Shown: positions 44,016 to 56,375, counted from the stretch's first letter. The stretch is 64,000 nucleotides of DNA from Megalopta genalis (GCF_051020955.1 NC_135016.1:29173131-29237130), one strand, 5' to 3'. Numbers and translations are program-made. Notes: generated by a model from the letters alone, not told the origin.

Positions 44016-46254
44016 AATACCGTTCGCTTTCGCAAATTAAAAATTCCGTGAACGGTGCAGCGTTAATTAGCGAATCATACCGCACGGAATAGCGAAACGT
44101 GGATAAAAGAGAAAGGTCGATTCACCTCCCTCGACGCAAAAAAAAATGCAATTACACGAACGTCGTCCGTAAGATGCAACCATCGCTGCGAATGATTTCA
44201 CAATGAATTAACCTTTCATTGTAGAAATTGTAGACGGACGACGCACCGGCGCGACGAGTCGTTGCTCCTATTTCCGTAATTAAGGCGCATTCACACGGGC
44301 TACACTGGGGTGACATTAATTTAATGACCCTTGATTGCTCGGCGTAGTAATTGACGCGCGGACACGCGCGCTAGCCCTTTTTATCGTTTAGGATGCTTGT
44401 TCCGCGCCGATGTATTGTGCTTCGCTGTCGTCCGCATGCACATCTAAATAATTCGCTCATTTGCTGACCTGTTATCCAGTCGAGTGTACGGTTACCTAAT
44501 GCAAGATGCGATTCGCTCTTGCGAAACACCTTGTGAATAATGCTTCCAGGTTAATCGACGATTTCAATCAACTTGTTGCGATCCTTGCTTCGTTTGCATA
44601 GTTAATCGACTTCGAGAGATTGCTGCGCCCTTATAATCGTGCGCAGGGCGTGTCGCTATAGTTGAACGGATATTTATATACCTCTTAGCAGAGTTGGGTA
44701 AATTTTATTCGAATACAATTCTATTCTTCGTTTGATTTAGCAGCCGATATTATCTCGTCCGAGATTATGTCGAGCTTATGTCAAGGTAAAGTGAAAATTA
44801 TTGTTATGTTACGTTCTGCCAAGAAAAATGTGTAATTTATTGAAATTAGAAACGCTGAAAATTCGTCGACTTTGGATACGTGTAACGTTCGAAACAAAAA
44901 GTTCCGCGCTTTAAAACTTGCATTTCGGTGTTTTCTCGCCAATATCTATGGAAATACATCGTACAAAGTCGAAACATTTTGGTCCCCGAAGGAAAACTTT
45001 GATCAAATAATGTATTCGAAAAATTTATTGGAAATGTTGTTCGAATGAAACGTTATTCAAATAATGCCCGACTTTGCCTCGCAGAGGCCTTATAATGTTA
45101 CGAATCTTTTTTTATAGCATTAATTGAATGTAGACAAAAATCTAGTCGCACTTTAAACGCGAGTGCAATATTTTAAACGTTTGTACAATGTTTGAGATCG
45201 AGCACGGTCGTATCTACGTAGTCGTCAAAATCATGCGTTCAATTTTGGTTTCGACATAATTTCGCCAATGAGAAGAAAACGGCGAGAAAGGTTTATAAGA
45301 CGCGTAAAATAGCGACGCTATAAACGAACGTAGAAAAGCGTTTCTGAAAAATGCTCTCTTTTCAAGAAAACGTCGTTCTTCCGGATATGTTGGACGGAGT
45401 GTTTCTAAGCAGCCGGTATAATCACGGCGACCCGTTTCCCGGCGGGGATCGCGGTAGTAATCGAAATTTGTGTGTAAACGGTCGGAACGGAACTCTCGAG
45501 TTCCATTTCCGTCGCAAATGGAAGGAGAGCCCATTCGAAACGGAAATCGTCGCGGTTCTGGGAGGAAACTCGGAGTTTTTCCAAGTCGGGACATCTATCA
45601 CGACGGCCGGAGCACTTTCCGTAACAATCCGTTATCAATCTTGCTAATGTCGTGCCGCTTCAGCCCCTTATTATCATAACGCGAACCATCGCGGCGCATC
45701 ACAATGAATCCGGAATCTTCGAACAACGCCTCAGGTATTTGGTTTCCTCCGTCGATGAAGAAAAGCTCGCGGTTTTTCGTCTGTTCGCGCGATTCACGCT
45801 TCCTTCCGCGCGTTTCTTCTCACGAATTTCTTTGTTGTCGGAGCACCATTGTAGCCGGCGTTCGATCGAACGCCTAAACGCTTGGGTTAATCGACGTGCT
45901 CGTTTTACGAAGTGCAGGATGTTTAACCCGTTCGTTTGATATTTCTTGCACATTTATTTGCCTTTCCGTTGATCCTAATGCAACAGCAATTTATCTTATT
46001 TAATTGCCGGAAATTGAGTAATTAAGTGAACGACTTAAATATTCTGCCTCAAAATTGACACAGCCACCGCCTTATTCTGCTAGTAGACGTCCTGCTATAG
46101 ACGTCCACCACGAAGCGTCTGTTAAAGGTTCATTGCTAACAAAAAAAGGATTAATTAATTATTCTTTACTTATCATTATTTATTTATTTAAAATAAAACA
46201 ATGTTGGTGTCTAGAACAGATTTTTCCAAAATTGGTTTCCTCTACTTTGACCTT
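44016..46254. other. No recognisable gene; GC-rich stretches
   Basis: 44160-44660 is CpG-replete with homeodomain-like words (TGACATTAATTTAATGACCC, 44311-44330). 45214-45953 has overlapping opposed open frames without known domains. Dispersed repeat N copy 1 lies inside. Confidence 0.4.
44848..45010. repeat. Dispersed repeat N, copy 1 (partial)
   Basis: Matches 50785-50950 and 58780-59140: words such as TCGTCGACTTTGGATACGTG, TTTTCTCGCCAATATCTATG and ACAAAGTCGA appear in order. Most eroded of the three copies. Confidence 0.7.
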
Positions 46255-46410
46255 CGAATATATATAATATTATATTATATTATGTTATATATATTATTTA
46301 TTATTATATTATAATAAATAATAATAATAATATATAATATAATAATAAATAATATATATAATATAATACAATATTATATTATATAATATTATAATATAAT
46401 CAATATAATT
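46255..46410. repeat. AT-only low-complexity tract
   Basis: TATATAATATTATATTATAT-type sequence, almost free of G and C for about 150 bp. Confidence 0.85.
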
Positions 46411-47139
46411 TTATATTGATAATAACCGAAGCAAAGATTGCACAAAATCTAAATAAATTCGATCTTATCATTTGAACAAGGAAAATCATTTCGGTCACTT
46501 TTACTTGGCAGGTTCAGCGTTAATAGAACTGCGAGACTTGGTAGGGGAATCGTGTTGGGAAAATGGCGCCGGTTCGGGGCACGAAAAATGGTTGCGATAT
46601 GAAGCGAAACGTCCGAAACGCGAGCCCCCTGGTGCAACAGTTTGTGATTGACGGTCGGACAGGGACGCTCGCGGATCACCAAGACTGCCGGGGCGCTAAT
46701 GCAAATGCAGCGAGTAATTAAAAAACCGGGCCCCTCTGTGCGCACCAACGCCTACAAATGGCGTTCCGACAGACAGCGATCGGATCACTATTGTCCCGCG
46801 GGAATAGACAGCGGGCCGAGTAGAACGAACCGGCTCTGCACGAATGATCGGAGTCGATATCGACGTCTGTTGGTTTGTTTTAATCTCCCTTTGTCGTCGC
46901 GTTCTCTCGTCGCCGGTGTTCCACGCCTACGTCAAAACTTCCGAGGATGTCGGTGATTAGTTGACGAACAACGATGACGCAGGACGTCGTCCCACGTCCG
47001 GTTCATCCTAATGAATAGTCGTCGGATCTTTATGAACGGAAAATCGAAATCAAAATTTTGTGCAGCGACTGAAAGATGCGCGAGCTCGTTCATTTATTTT
47101 CCGAATAAATTGAAACAGTTAACAATTAATATTGATCAG
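46411..47139. other. GC-rich block without recognisable gene
   Basis: Opposed frames 46449-46748 (-) and 46648-46956 (+) match nothing known. Confidence 0.4.
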
Positions 47140-47470
47140 AAACGTATAAAAACACATAAATGAAGCAGCCGTTTTTTATGTTACTTTATGAACTGTAGAA
47201 ACATAAATAAATCAGCTGTTCGATGTTTGTTTATAGAATATAAAAATATAAATAAAGCTGCTGTTTCATGTTAGTTTAGAAATTGTAATGAATAAAATAT
47301 AAAAACATGAATAAAGCTGCTGTTTCGTGTTAGTTTAGAAATTGTAATGAATAAAATATAAAAACATGAATAAAGTAGCAGTTTCATATTAGTTTAGAAA
47401 ATATACGAAACAAGATTTAAAAATACAAATGGAGCAGTTTGTACGTTTTATATCAGTTTATAAAATACGA
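47140..47470. repeat. Degenerate 48-59-bp tandem repeat, 5-6 units
   Basis: AATAAAGCTGCTGTTTCATG-type units start near 47158, 47206, 47251, 47310 and 47369, then decay. The three best units are 59 bp apart. Confidence 0.8.
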
Positions 47471-48141
47471 CACAGTTAGGAAACAAGTATAATTTTATCA
47501 CAAAAATATTCGTAAAACCTTTGAGACAATGCTAATGCCCCATACGATTGGTTTAAAATTAGGGGTAGACGCGTCCAATCCCTGGTAGTTCTGCCTATAT
47601 TAAATTGGTAAACGGTCCTGGTCGCGTCGTTACGGCAAGCCTGCGTTTTCGACGACGAGTTTAGAGCAGAAGAGCGTAAGAGCTAGGGTTGGCCGCGTGG
47701 CGAGGGCCGCCATTTAGACCGAACTAGGAAAGTGGGTCAATGAAAGCTAAAGACCGGGACTTTCACTGGGAATATTTTTCGCGTTGGTTCGCCGGGCGAC
47801 GCGACACAAAGAAAACCACAACGGATTTCGAGGGCGCGGTTGCGCGTCTCGACGGTGGAACGAGTGTACACGCGAGTGCGATTTTCCCTCGGCCTGGCCT
47901 CTCTATCCGTTTGAACAGGCTCTGCCCGGCAGGCAGCGAGAAGCGAGAACTCGCCACGTAATCAAACAGGGCCGGGACACGGACGTCAGATGGCGCGAGG
48001 TAACATATTGACAGCCGTCATCGCGCGATCATTACTCTCCGGGAGACCAAAGAGAGACCGCCAGCGTCATCCGACGTGTGCGGGAGGAAAGCGCCGCGGC
48101 CGCCCCTGAAACCGTGCCGGAATCGATGGAAATCTGGAGGA

Positions 48142-48176
<35 letters not shown>

Positions 48177-49070
48177 GATCTGGTATCGCCCTGGGCGATA
48201 CAGGGGGCAGACGTTCCCGCGATTACTTTCTTCCACGATACCCACGGCTTTCCACGCTTTTTAAACTTTGATGCCTCGGCTCCCTTGATACTCGAAACAG
48301 ACGCGAGGGAACCGCGTGGTTGGCGCTCGATGACCCATTAAATTGCGTTCCCTCGGTCTTGAGAAAATAATTTTCACGGTCGAGCGGAAACGCAACTGAT
48401 AGCTCCTTCCCGCGGAGCATTTTTCTATAAGCCCGTGTTTCGCAGATTTTCAGCCTGCAGGGAACACCAGATGGATATTTTCCGGCCGATTCTATCGCGT
48501 CCGTTCGATCAAACCGATGTTCTACGATCTCGAAGTATTTGTCTCGGGATGTTTTTCTTTTCTTCCTTTTTAATCGAGCAGTTTTAACCTCTACAAAAAG
48601 GACTGCCGCGATTATATAGGGGGGGGGGGGGGGGGGACTAACGTGAACGGGACATTGCCATTATTTAAAACATTGCGAATCTTTTTATAATAACATCGTA
48701 TTTGTTTTGTGACCATATCGTGCAGATCCAATCACTTGACTGCAGGGTCTTTCTGCAAAATAAGAATTGTCTCTGGATCTGCTGCAGAAAAGAGTTTCTG
48801 CTTGAATCATTTTAGTAGGTCGAGAGTAGTATATCGGCATCATTAATGATATTAATAGTTTTACTGTTTCAAATTGTGCGTAGCTATTTTTATGATAAAT
48901 ACGTAAAAGCCGCAGTCTGCTAGTCGCGCGTAAGTTGAAGTCGCTACCAGTTAATAACGTAACTATGTCAGACAATTAATTTTCTTTTATGCTTGTAATT
49001 AATATTCATCCTTTCGTTATGCAGTTACCTTTTATTTATTGTATCATCGATCGGGTATTTCTTCAAGAAA
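47471..49070. other. No recognisable gene; (CT)n and an 18-G tract
   Basis: GC-rich 47600-48530 with overlapping opposed frames that run into a CT array at 48142-48176. Then AT-rich. A minus frame at 48685-48975 matches nothing known. Confidence 0.4.
48619..48636. repeat. Poly-G homopolymer, 18 G
   Basis: An unbroken run of 18 G in AT-rich surroundings (TATATA before, ACTAACG after). Such a tract can form quadruplex structures and is prone to sequencing and length error. Confidence 0.9.
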
Positions 49071-49225
49071 GTCGCCATTATTGACACAGAGTCTATTTGA
49101 GTTTAAATCGCCATTAATTGATGCGTCGTCGATTTGCCGTCAAATCACTATTATTGTGGCGGAGTCAATTTGACGTACGTCACCGCTAGCGTTAGGAGCG
49201 AATTTGTCGTACGTCGCCGCTCTAA
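49071..49225. repeat. Degenerate 34-37-bp minisatellite, 4-5 units
   Basis: Units beginning GTCGCCATTATTGACA / ATCGCCATTAATTGATG / ATCACTATTATTGTGG / TCACCGCTAGCGTTAGG / TCGCCGCTCTAACG. It ends right at the TTAA of the next element. Confidence 0.65.
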
Positions 49226-49227
49226 CG

Positions 49228-50101
49228 TTAACCAGTTAGCCCATTGACTGCCAAACAAATTTAGCGCGGGTGCCACGGTCTTATTTTAAAGAAAAAACAT
49301 GAAGTTTTACAAAATATAATAATATTAAGTTACTGATATAATATTGCAATGGCATTTACAGTATTTTTTTATTAATAATCAATATGTTCTCTACACTATA
49401 TACATTTTTTATTCATCCTTTTTAATAGTTCCTAACTCAAATAGCCATTTGTAGCCAATCTAAACTTGTAGCACCCACTACTGGCAGTTTTGGTACAGAC
49501 GCTTACTACGAGATATCTCGTAGTTGGCAGTCAATGGGTTAGCTGTGTTTGACGAGTATACTCGTCACGGAGAAGTGGCAGTACATTGTGTTATGACGAG
49601 TATACTCGTCGTGCGTAGAAAGTAGCGACCACTGGCTATTTAAATTGTAATTTTAGTGAAAACAAAAACATATTCTCAAATTTCAAGATGTTTAGATTAT
49701 TTTGAGGCCAGGCCGGAATAAAATAAACAAATAAAAAATATGAATAATTATATGAATAATTCACGATATTGGTGTTCGACGTGCAAAGTGCCATTATGTA
49801 TCGTTCCTTGCTTTGCTGAATATCACTCTACAGCAGCAATTTGAATTTCTAATTTTCATAAGTATTTGATCTTCCTGCGTTTTTCGTTTGTTATGTGTGT
49901 AATATACGTCAATGTTAAATGATTAAGTAAATATTAGTAATAAAATTGTTAATTTCATGAAATAAAACCGTCCTTTTGATCCAATATTTTAAAAGCGTCG
50001 CTTACTCTGTGTTTGACGAGTATACTCGTCGTCGCTTGTTTCCCGCGACACATATAGGTGCGCCGCGCTCTGAAAAGAAGGCGCCACAGCTAACTGGTTA
50101 A
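49228..50101. mobile_element. TTAA-flanked element, family B copy 2, with a nested element
   Basis: TTAA at 49228-49231 and 50098-50101; ends CCAGTTAGCTGTG on both sides once the insertion is removed. Perfect GACGAGTATACTCGTC palindromes at 49551, 49595 and 50015. The first pair is 44 bp apart, and the outer one is 16 bp from the TTAA after subtracting the 303-bp insertion. Orientation opposite to 30684-31609. A minus-strand open frame (49989-50519) crosses the border and is not a gene. Confidence 0.9.
49240..49538. mobile_element. Family O element nested in family B, TTAG target duplication
   Basis: Ends CCCATTGACTGCCAA / TTGGCAGTCAATGGG (15-bp perfect). TTAG stands on both sides (49236-49239, 49539-49542). 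The uninterrupted sequence CCAGTTAGCTGTG is seen at the other end of the same host element. A perfect 20-bp palindrome, ACTACGAGAT plus its complement (49505-49524), is 14 bp from the right border. 299 bp, AT-rich interior, no coding. Confidence 0.92.
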
Positions 50102-50640
50102 AGGTGTGACGGTTTCGCGAGCCTGAAGAGAAGGCAGCAAGGTCTCGGTAATCGGCGACTTGGTCGCCGAAAAGCGTGGACCGGCGGTGTTCGCCGGCAT
50201 CAAGCATTCTCGACGCGACCTCTGCCAAGTGGCCGCGGGAAGGAGAGACGGAGGAACGGAACCGGGACAGGGAATGGCAAAGTTTTTCTAAAGTCCCTGA
50301 TCCGTGAAAAACAGCGATTAAGCGATTTAGAAGTGCAGGCAGCTGCGTGCCGCTCGGCTCACCTTCCGCCGGCGTTCTTTTTCCCATGTCTCCGCGGAGG
50401 AGCCCTTTCACCCTTGCGTGGGTGTCTCTGCTGCCTGCGGCGTCGTCGCGTTTATTCCCTCGACGAGGCCCCAACGTATCGCGAGATGCCTCTCTGCCAC
50501 TGCTTCGAGGACCTGCCACGTTTCGTAAAATCGACGGACCGAAACGTCCCGACTCGCGTCTTTTTATTCCGACGTCGAGAGAAGCTTAGATTCCGACGTC
50601 GGAGACGTCCAGGAGACGTTTCTTGTCCGGAACGAACGCT
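50102..50640. other. GC-rich block without recognisable gene
   Basis: Plus frames 50333-50644 and 50347-50589 overlap the minus frame noted above. No known domain. Confidence 0.4.
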
Positions 50641-50659
50641 TTAAGCAGCGTTTGCGAAA

Positions 50660-51110
50660 TACTCTGATCACAAAAATTTACGCGAGTCTGGAGACATTTC
50701 GAAATATTCTTTTCGTTTCGATTGGCGCCAGAAATCTCGCCTGAGATTCGTATCGGCTTACAAGAAAATGCAATTCGCCGAAAATTTGAAAACGCCGATA
50801 AATTCGTCAACTTTGGATACGTATAACTTTTGAACCAATAAGCTCCGCACTTTAATCCTTGCGTTTTCGGTGTTCTCTCATCAATAACTGTGAAAATATA
50901 CCATGCAAAGTCGACAAATGTTGGACCCCTAATGGAAACTTATACAAAATGAAGTGACAATTTAAACTAAAACAGATTTTACAAAATGTCCAGGATGTGG
51001 TTATTATTGTTATCGAGTATAAATATTGTTACAATATAGACTCCCTTATCCGAATATTTATCTTGCCAATAATCTGGTATCCAAACGGTCTATTACCTAA
51101 TTGTTGTATC
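50660..51110. repeat. Dispersed repeat N, copy 2
   Basis: Matches 58598-59295 in order (ATCACAAAAATTTACG, ATCTCGCCTGAGATTCGTAT, AAATGTCCAGGATGTGGTTA, GACTCCCTTATCCGAA). At 50901 it shows the site (CCATGCAAAGTCGAC) that is occupied by a hAT-type element in copy 3. Confidence 0.82.
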
Positions 51111-52549
51111 ATTTAGAGAGCTCGAAAGAAATTCTTAAATAATATACGATTTTGGATTGATTGTATCGTGACTGTAATTTTTCTACGGATGAAAATCAGA
51201 AAGTTCTAGAATCAATCGATCCTGTAATATTACACGATATCACTTAACTGCACGGTAATTAATTACGTTGATATTTAAAAAACCGATCGCACGGAAGAAC
51301 GGTTTCTTCGAGACTGCCTCCGCCGTGAAATTGAATTAAAAACCGAGCGCGATGATTGCCAGAAAAAGTTCCACGGGCAGACAATTACCGAAGCCAGATA
51401 ATTACCTCTCCCCCCCTCCCCACCGAATAACAATCTCCACGGTTTGCCGCGTTCAAGTATACAAGGAAATCTTCATTAATATACCAGGGAAGGTGCCGCA
51501 AGACCGTGTACACGCAGTTCTAGCTGTAAAATTACTTTAATTAAAACTTGCCGCGTTGGTTCGCCATTAAGCGGACCTTGATAAAAATTCGCGAACTAGA
51601 TCGGCGCGATGCAACTTCCCCGGACCGTAGACCGTGAAGATAAAATCCCACGAAACCGTCGATTACACCGGCTACTCGATGCGTTCGCGACGACAATGTG
51701 TATCGGTGAGTTTTCTGTTTATCGCGTGTGCGTGTGTGCTCGCGTTCGAGCTGGTATCGCGGGTAGATGTCGGGAAACAATATTGAACAAACAGGAACGG
51801 GAGTAAAGAAGATAATTAAATTCCGTGATGGAGAACTGTTGGGGGGAACAGAGTGTGCTGCTCGAAAATTCTGATCTCTGGATAAATTAAAACGATTTGT
51901 TACCAGCAGCTGAAAATTCTACAACCGAGCAAGTGTTTCCACGCGTATTGGATCTGATCGATTAATTTCTAGTTCTTTGCGATACTTCTCTGATATGCTC
52001 AACAACGCTGTTCAGTGTGAAATTGATTAGTGGAATCGACGAGCACTTTTTTTCATGCAATCGCTCTCAACATTTTCTAGATAATTGCGAGAAATAAGGC
52101 GTGCTACTGTTAAGACATACAAACGTTGAACAACATAAGAATGTCGAAAAAGTAATCGACATCGTGCAACTTCACTTTTCAATTTTAATTCGACCAAACG
52201 AAATGCGTTCATTTTATGAATTTTTGGGGGTTGCTAGCGTCGCAATCGAAGTGTCGATCAGTTACATAAATGTTAATCTAAACGTTTGTCAAGAGAAACG
52301 ACGTAGAAATCGATCGGTTCCATTTGCTTGAGAGCCGCGCAGAGGGATTTCAAGATCGTGACGCAGCGCATCGATAAGTTCCCCGAGCACATACTATGTT
52401 CAGACTGAAAAGAATCGTCCGTTCTGCCAACAATGCCTCGAAAATACTCGACTAATCTCTCTCGAGCGACATCCTCCGAATTCAAGGAGGAACGCTGTTC
52501 CTGATAAGCGGAGCGCATTATGCGAGATAATACCGTCAATTGTTGTATG

Positions 52550-52594
<45 letters not shown>

Positions 52595-53129
52595 GAGAGA
52601 AGGAGTTTCTTAGCAAAAACGAAGCAAAAGGTCCACGATAAAAAAATGTAATTATTATAGGACCAAACGAAACGAGAACGAAGGAGACAAAACTCCGTGG
52701 ATAATGGCAAAAAGTAATTGTGAGAACGTTGCCGTCCTGGACGCTGTAGAAAGGGCGAAAGATGGCGGCAAGAGGAAAGGTTAAAATTACAATTTCACGG
52801 AGCAAATAGAGTCGGACGGACGCACCGTGTTCCGAGAGACAGGAGCTGGCTGCAGATGACTATATAGCATCCGCTTCCTTTTTTCAGCTGCATGTTTAAT
52901 TATAAGAGAATTAATACGCTACTCTCCGTCTCTCAACATTTATTTTACTTTCTTTCTTTATTTCTGAGGAATTTTATTTTTTATTTCTGAAATATTTTCT
53001 GAAATTTCAACCGACGGGAAATTCTAAATCATTTCATGCAATTGTAAGATGCATCTGTACAACCTGCGAAGACCACGATGTGTGAAATTCATTCATAGCA
53101 AATTGCAGCAATTAGTAGGAGAGGAAACG
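51111..53129. other. No recognisable gene; (GA)n at 52552-52603
   Basis: Open frames at 51352-51540, 51541-51780 and 52101-52331 are short and unrecognised. The 52273-52805 minus frames run through the GA array as Ser-Leu strings. 51400-51422 is C-rich. Confidence 0.4.
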
Positions 53130-53467
53130 TACAGTTGGTCACGAAATTATCGAGGCAATTTTTGGTACGGAAAAGATTTTAAACCGTTGGATCAAGTGAC
53201 TTCATTTTGTTGACACGTTGAAGGTATTCTAGTTTACCGAACAATCGCCGAAAGAATTTTTGTACAAATTAAAATTAGATCAAGTACCAAATGATTATAA
53301 AAACTTATATTTTGTAACTATTTCTAATTCGGTAAATAATTAAATTTTAAGCATTGCTGAAAATTTCATCTAAATTGGCCAACGTTGATATAAGCTATAA
53401 ACAATTCAATCTTGTGAAAATAGCAGGTTTTACTGCAAGTGTCCCAATAGTTTCGTGACCGACTGTA
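53130..53467. mobile_element. Tc1-like non-autonomous element
   Basis: Ends TACAGTTGGTCACGAAATTA (left) and, from the right, TACAGTCGGTCACGAAACTA, with the form CAGT.GGTCACGAAA seen in Tc1-family elements from memory. TA borders, about 338 bp, no transposase. Confidence 0.78.
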
Positions 53468-55368
53468 CATCAAATTGTGTTCTCCGATACTACAGAAGTT
53501 ACGTAGAAATTAATTGCGAAAAGTCTGAATTTATTTAGTTTAAAGTTTCGAAGTGTGAGATGTAGAAAAACTTTTTTACGTTTTGAAATATCCTGCGTCA
53601 CGAAATCAAGGTGGGCGGTACTCGCAGATAATTACGGAAAAAAGAAACGGCCGAAAACTTGATTACAACGAAAGGGCGGAGGACCGGACCCTTCAATCGT
53701 GAATATTCATACTTCCACGACGCTGTCGTTGATATTAACCGGTCGACGATGAATGAAAACGTGATTAAGAAAATTCGTAGCAACATTATTGCTGCGATTT
53801 GCATGGAGATATACCGGCGGGAGAAATGCTTAAACTTTTGTTTCTCTCCTTTCACGATGTCAGAGAAATTCAATTAACTTTAGCTAATTTTTATTCATTT
53901 TAATTCTTAATTTAAAAGTCTTTTACATTGTTTCAATTTATCGCATTTGTTAAGAGAAGAAGTCGATCTGCTTTTAACTCCTGTTTCTTGTTTCATTATA
54001 TGTATACAAAGGACTTACAGTCTAGCGATTAGTTATTTATGCCACACTCCGTTATGAGTTGAAATACTGATTCGGTTGTGTAACAATCATTACATAACAC
54101 ACAACAGGATTTTCTCGTCAGTTGCACGAGTATTAATTAGGAAAGGTTGTCATAACTAGACTGCGGGTCTTTATGTAAAATAGAACCTCTCCAACAAACA
54201 AGAGTTATATAATAAATAATTTTAGTTAATAATTGATTTTTTTTTAAATAAGTAACAATTAATTTTCGTTCTTAACATTTTCAATGAATCGAAGATAAAA
54301 CAAAAATTTCTAATTTTATTAACATTTTCGTTTAACATCGTTATTATATTAATATATATAATATATTATAATATTATATATTAACATCGTTTCATACTTC
54401 ATCCATCCATTCGCTTTTATAATTCGTAAAATCGGCGGTTCAGTCATGAGCAAGCTATTAAAAAATGTATTATTTGCCTAGAAAATTTGTTTAGATATTT
54501 TAATTTTTAAACGGCGAAATAAACTAAAATTAAAGGCTGATAAAAGCAATTCGCGTTCTATCACGTGTTCGTTCGTGAAAGCACGCTCTCTGCAAGGAAT
54601 ATGTAATGAACGAAATGGATCGTGGTCAAGTGTTATGCACGCGTGAAAGACGAATGGAAATCAAAATGGAAAATAAATGGCAGACGCCGAACAGATGCAG
54701 GATCGTCGAATGATCGATCCCAGCCGTTTCGAAATGAAAAAGGACCAAATTACACGGTACGTTAAGGATGTCCTAGCGGGACATCAATCTGGATCAAGGG
54801 CACCCTTATAAGAGTTCGATCTAACATCCCCGTATATATTTTGTGCAACTGCATTCCCGCGGCTCAAACCCGGAGAGCTGTGACTCATTCTCACCCGCGT
54901 GGAAATCGATATGGCCATTTTCGTCGGCAACTTCGATTTTAAACGAAGTGCCGACTGATTTATCGCAGCTGCTTTATTTTTACAATTTTTACAATTTATC
55001 TGATTTTGACAATTGCTTTCACGGTCTTTGGAAGATTCGAAATTAACAATTGAGACAATTGAAAAGGAACGTTGAGTCGGTTGCTCGATTGCGAGAACAA
55101 TTTGACTTGCGATTTAACAAATTCTTGTAACTTCGCCATTTTTACCGAGGTTGTTATTAAAATGATAACGATTGTCACGATAATCATTAAAAAGTCTATT
55201 AACAAGCTTGCGAAGATAGATTGTGAAAAATGCTAATGTTTTTCATAGGATTTTTCACCAATTTTTGCAGACATGTGGAAAAGAACGATAGAAAATTGAT
55301 GACTTACTGAAAAATATTTTGCATATTTTTACTAACTAGAGATATAATCGATGATTATGTTTCTAGTA
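53468..55368. other. AT-rich sequence without recognisable gene
   Basis: Opposed short frames at 53598-53877 match nothing. 54345-54395 is an AT-only run. The repeated word ACAATTTTTACAATTT is at 54976-54998. Nothing else supported. Confidence 0.4.
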
Positions 55369-55695
55369 TTAACACCATGCCATCCGGTGGCACCACGCTG
55401 GTGCCATGCAAAAACTATGTTTTATGCCGGTGATACCACTTTGGTGCCATTTGAAAAAACTGAAATAACATTTGAACTATATTTCTTGGGTGTTAAAAGG
55501 CAGCAAACTAACTATAGCATTGTGCTTATTCAATTAAGAATTAAGTACGAAAATTCTTGGATGACTTATCCTAATTTTAGGAATTTATATTACCGCCATC
55601 TTCGAAATTTTTGTTAAAATCTAAAATTTCCAAGCTATTATGCCGGCGTCAAACAAAAGAATCATATCTAAGATCTGCGGACGGCATAGTGTTAA
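55369..55695. mobile_element. TTAA-flanked non-autonomous element, family E copy 2
   Basis: TTAA at 55369-55372 and 55692-55695; ends CACCATGCCATCCGG / CGGACGGCATAGTG. Palindrome GGCACCA-cgc-TGGTGCC at 55389-55405, 16 bp from the TTAA, and a second decayed one 43 bp further in. Inverted relative to 1774-2140. An 88-codon open frame (55351-55617) starts outside the element and is not coding. Confidence 0.88.
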
Positions 55696-56375
55696 TATAT
55701 TCATCTACTAGTAAAATGCACTCGTCGATAGTAAAATACGCGTGCATCGTGATTTTACTATTACCAGTAAATAAATATCGCCGATCGAAACTGATTCTAA
55801 CTGACGATTAAATCGACGGGAAACCAATGGAAATTCTACTCCGCGAATAAGAAACGTGTCCCGTCGAAGGAAGAGCTTAATATCACCGACGGTAATTTCC
55901 AAAGTTCGGATGTCTGACCGCACGCGGACCGTAACTACTGCGTCAAGTTCCTAAACTTCGTCCGGTCCCCCCGAATCGCGAAATTTTTCACCGATTTGCA
56001 TGCGAATGTTCGCGCACGAAATGCATAATCAATTGCCCTTATGAATCTTTAATTCCAATTTGAATATAAATCATTGTATCAGCGTTTATCGATAATACAT
56101 TAAATCTCTTTCAGGCGTGGCTCCCGCGACGCCACGTGTACAACAGGTGCAGGGCAGATTGACAAATTACCTGCTTTACGTTCCGTCAAATTTTCTGCCG
56201 CCGCGTTATCGATTGCTAATCACAACTGTTGCTTCTCCCATTAATCGGATACCGACTAATCGGTCGACTTACGGATGCAACGTCCGAAGTGCTATGCTGT
56301 CTCAATTCATCGAAGCATAGACAACGTTTGTTGTCAGTCCTCAGCAGTGATTCGTTTCCTCAGCTGTGCAGTTAT
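55696..56375. other. No recognisable gene
   Basis: Mixed composition. Short frames at 55708-55923 (-) and 56117-56320 (+) lack known domains. Confidence 0.4.

Noticed and set aside
49989..50519. 176-codon minus-strand frame
   Set aside because: Crosses the right border of a TTAA element, includes its palindrome and has no known domain.
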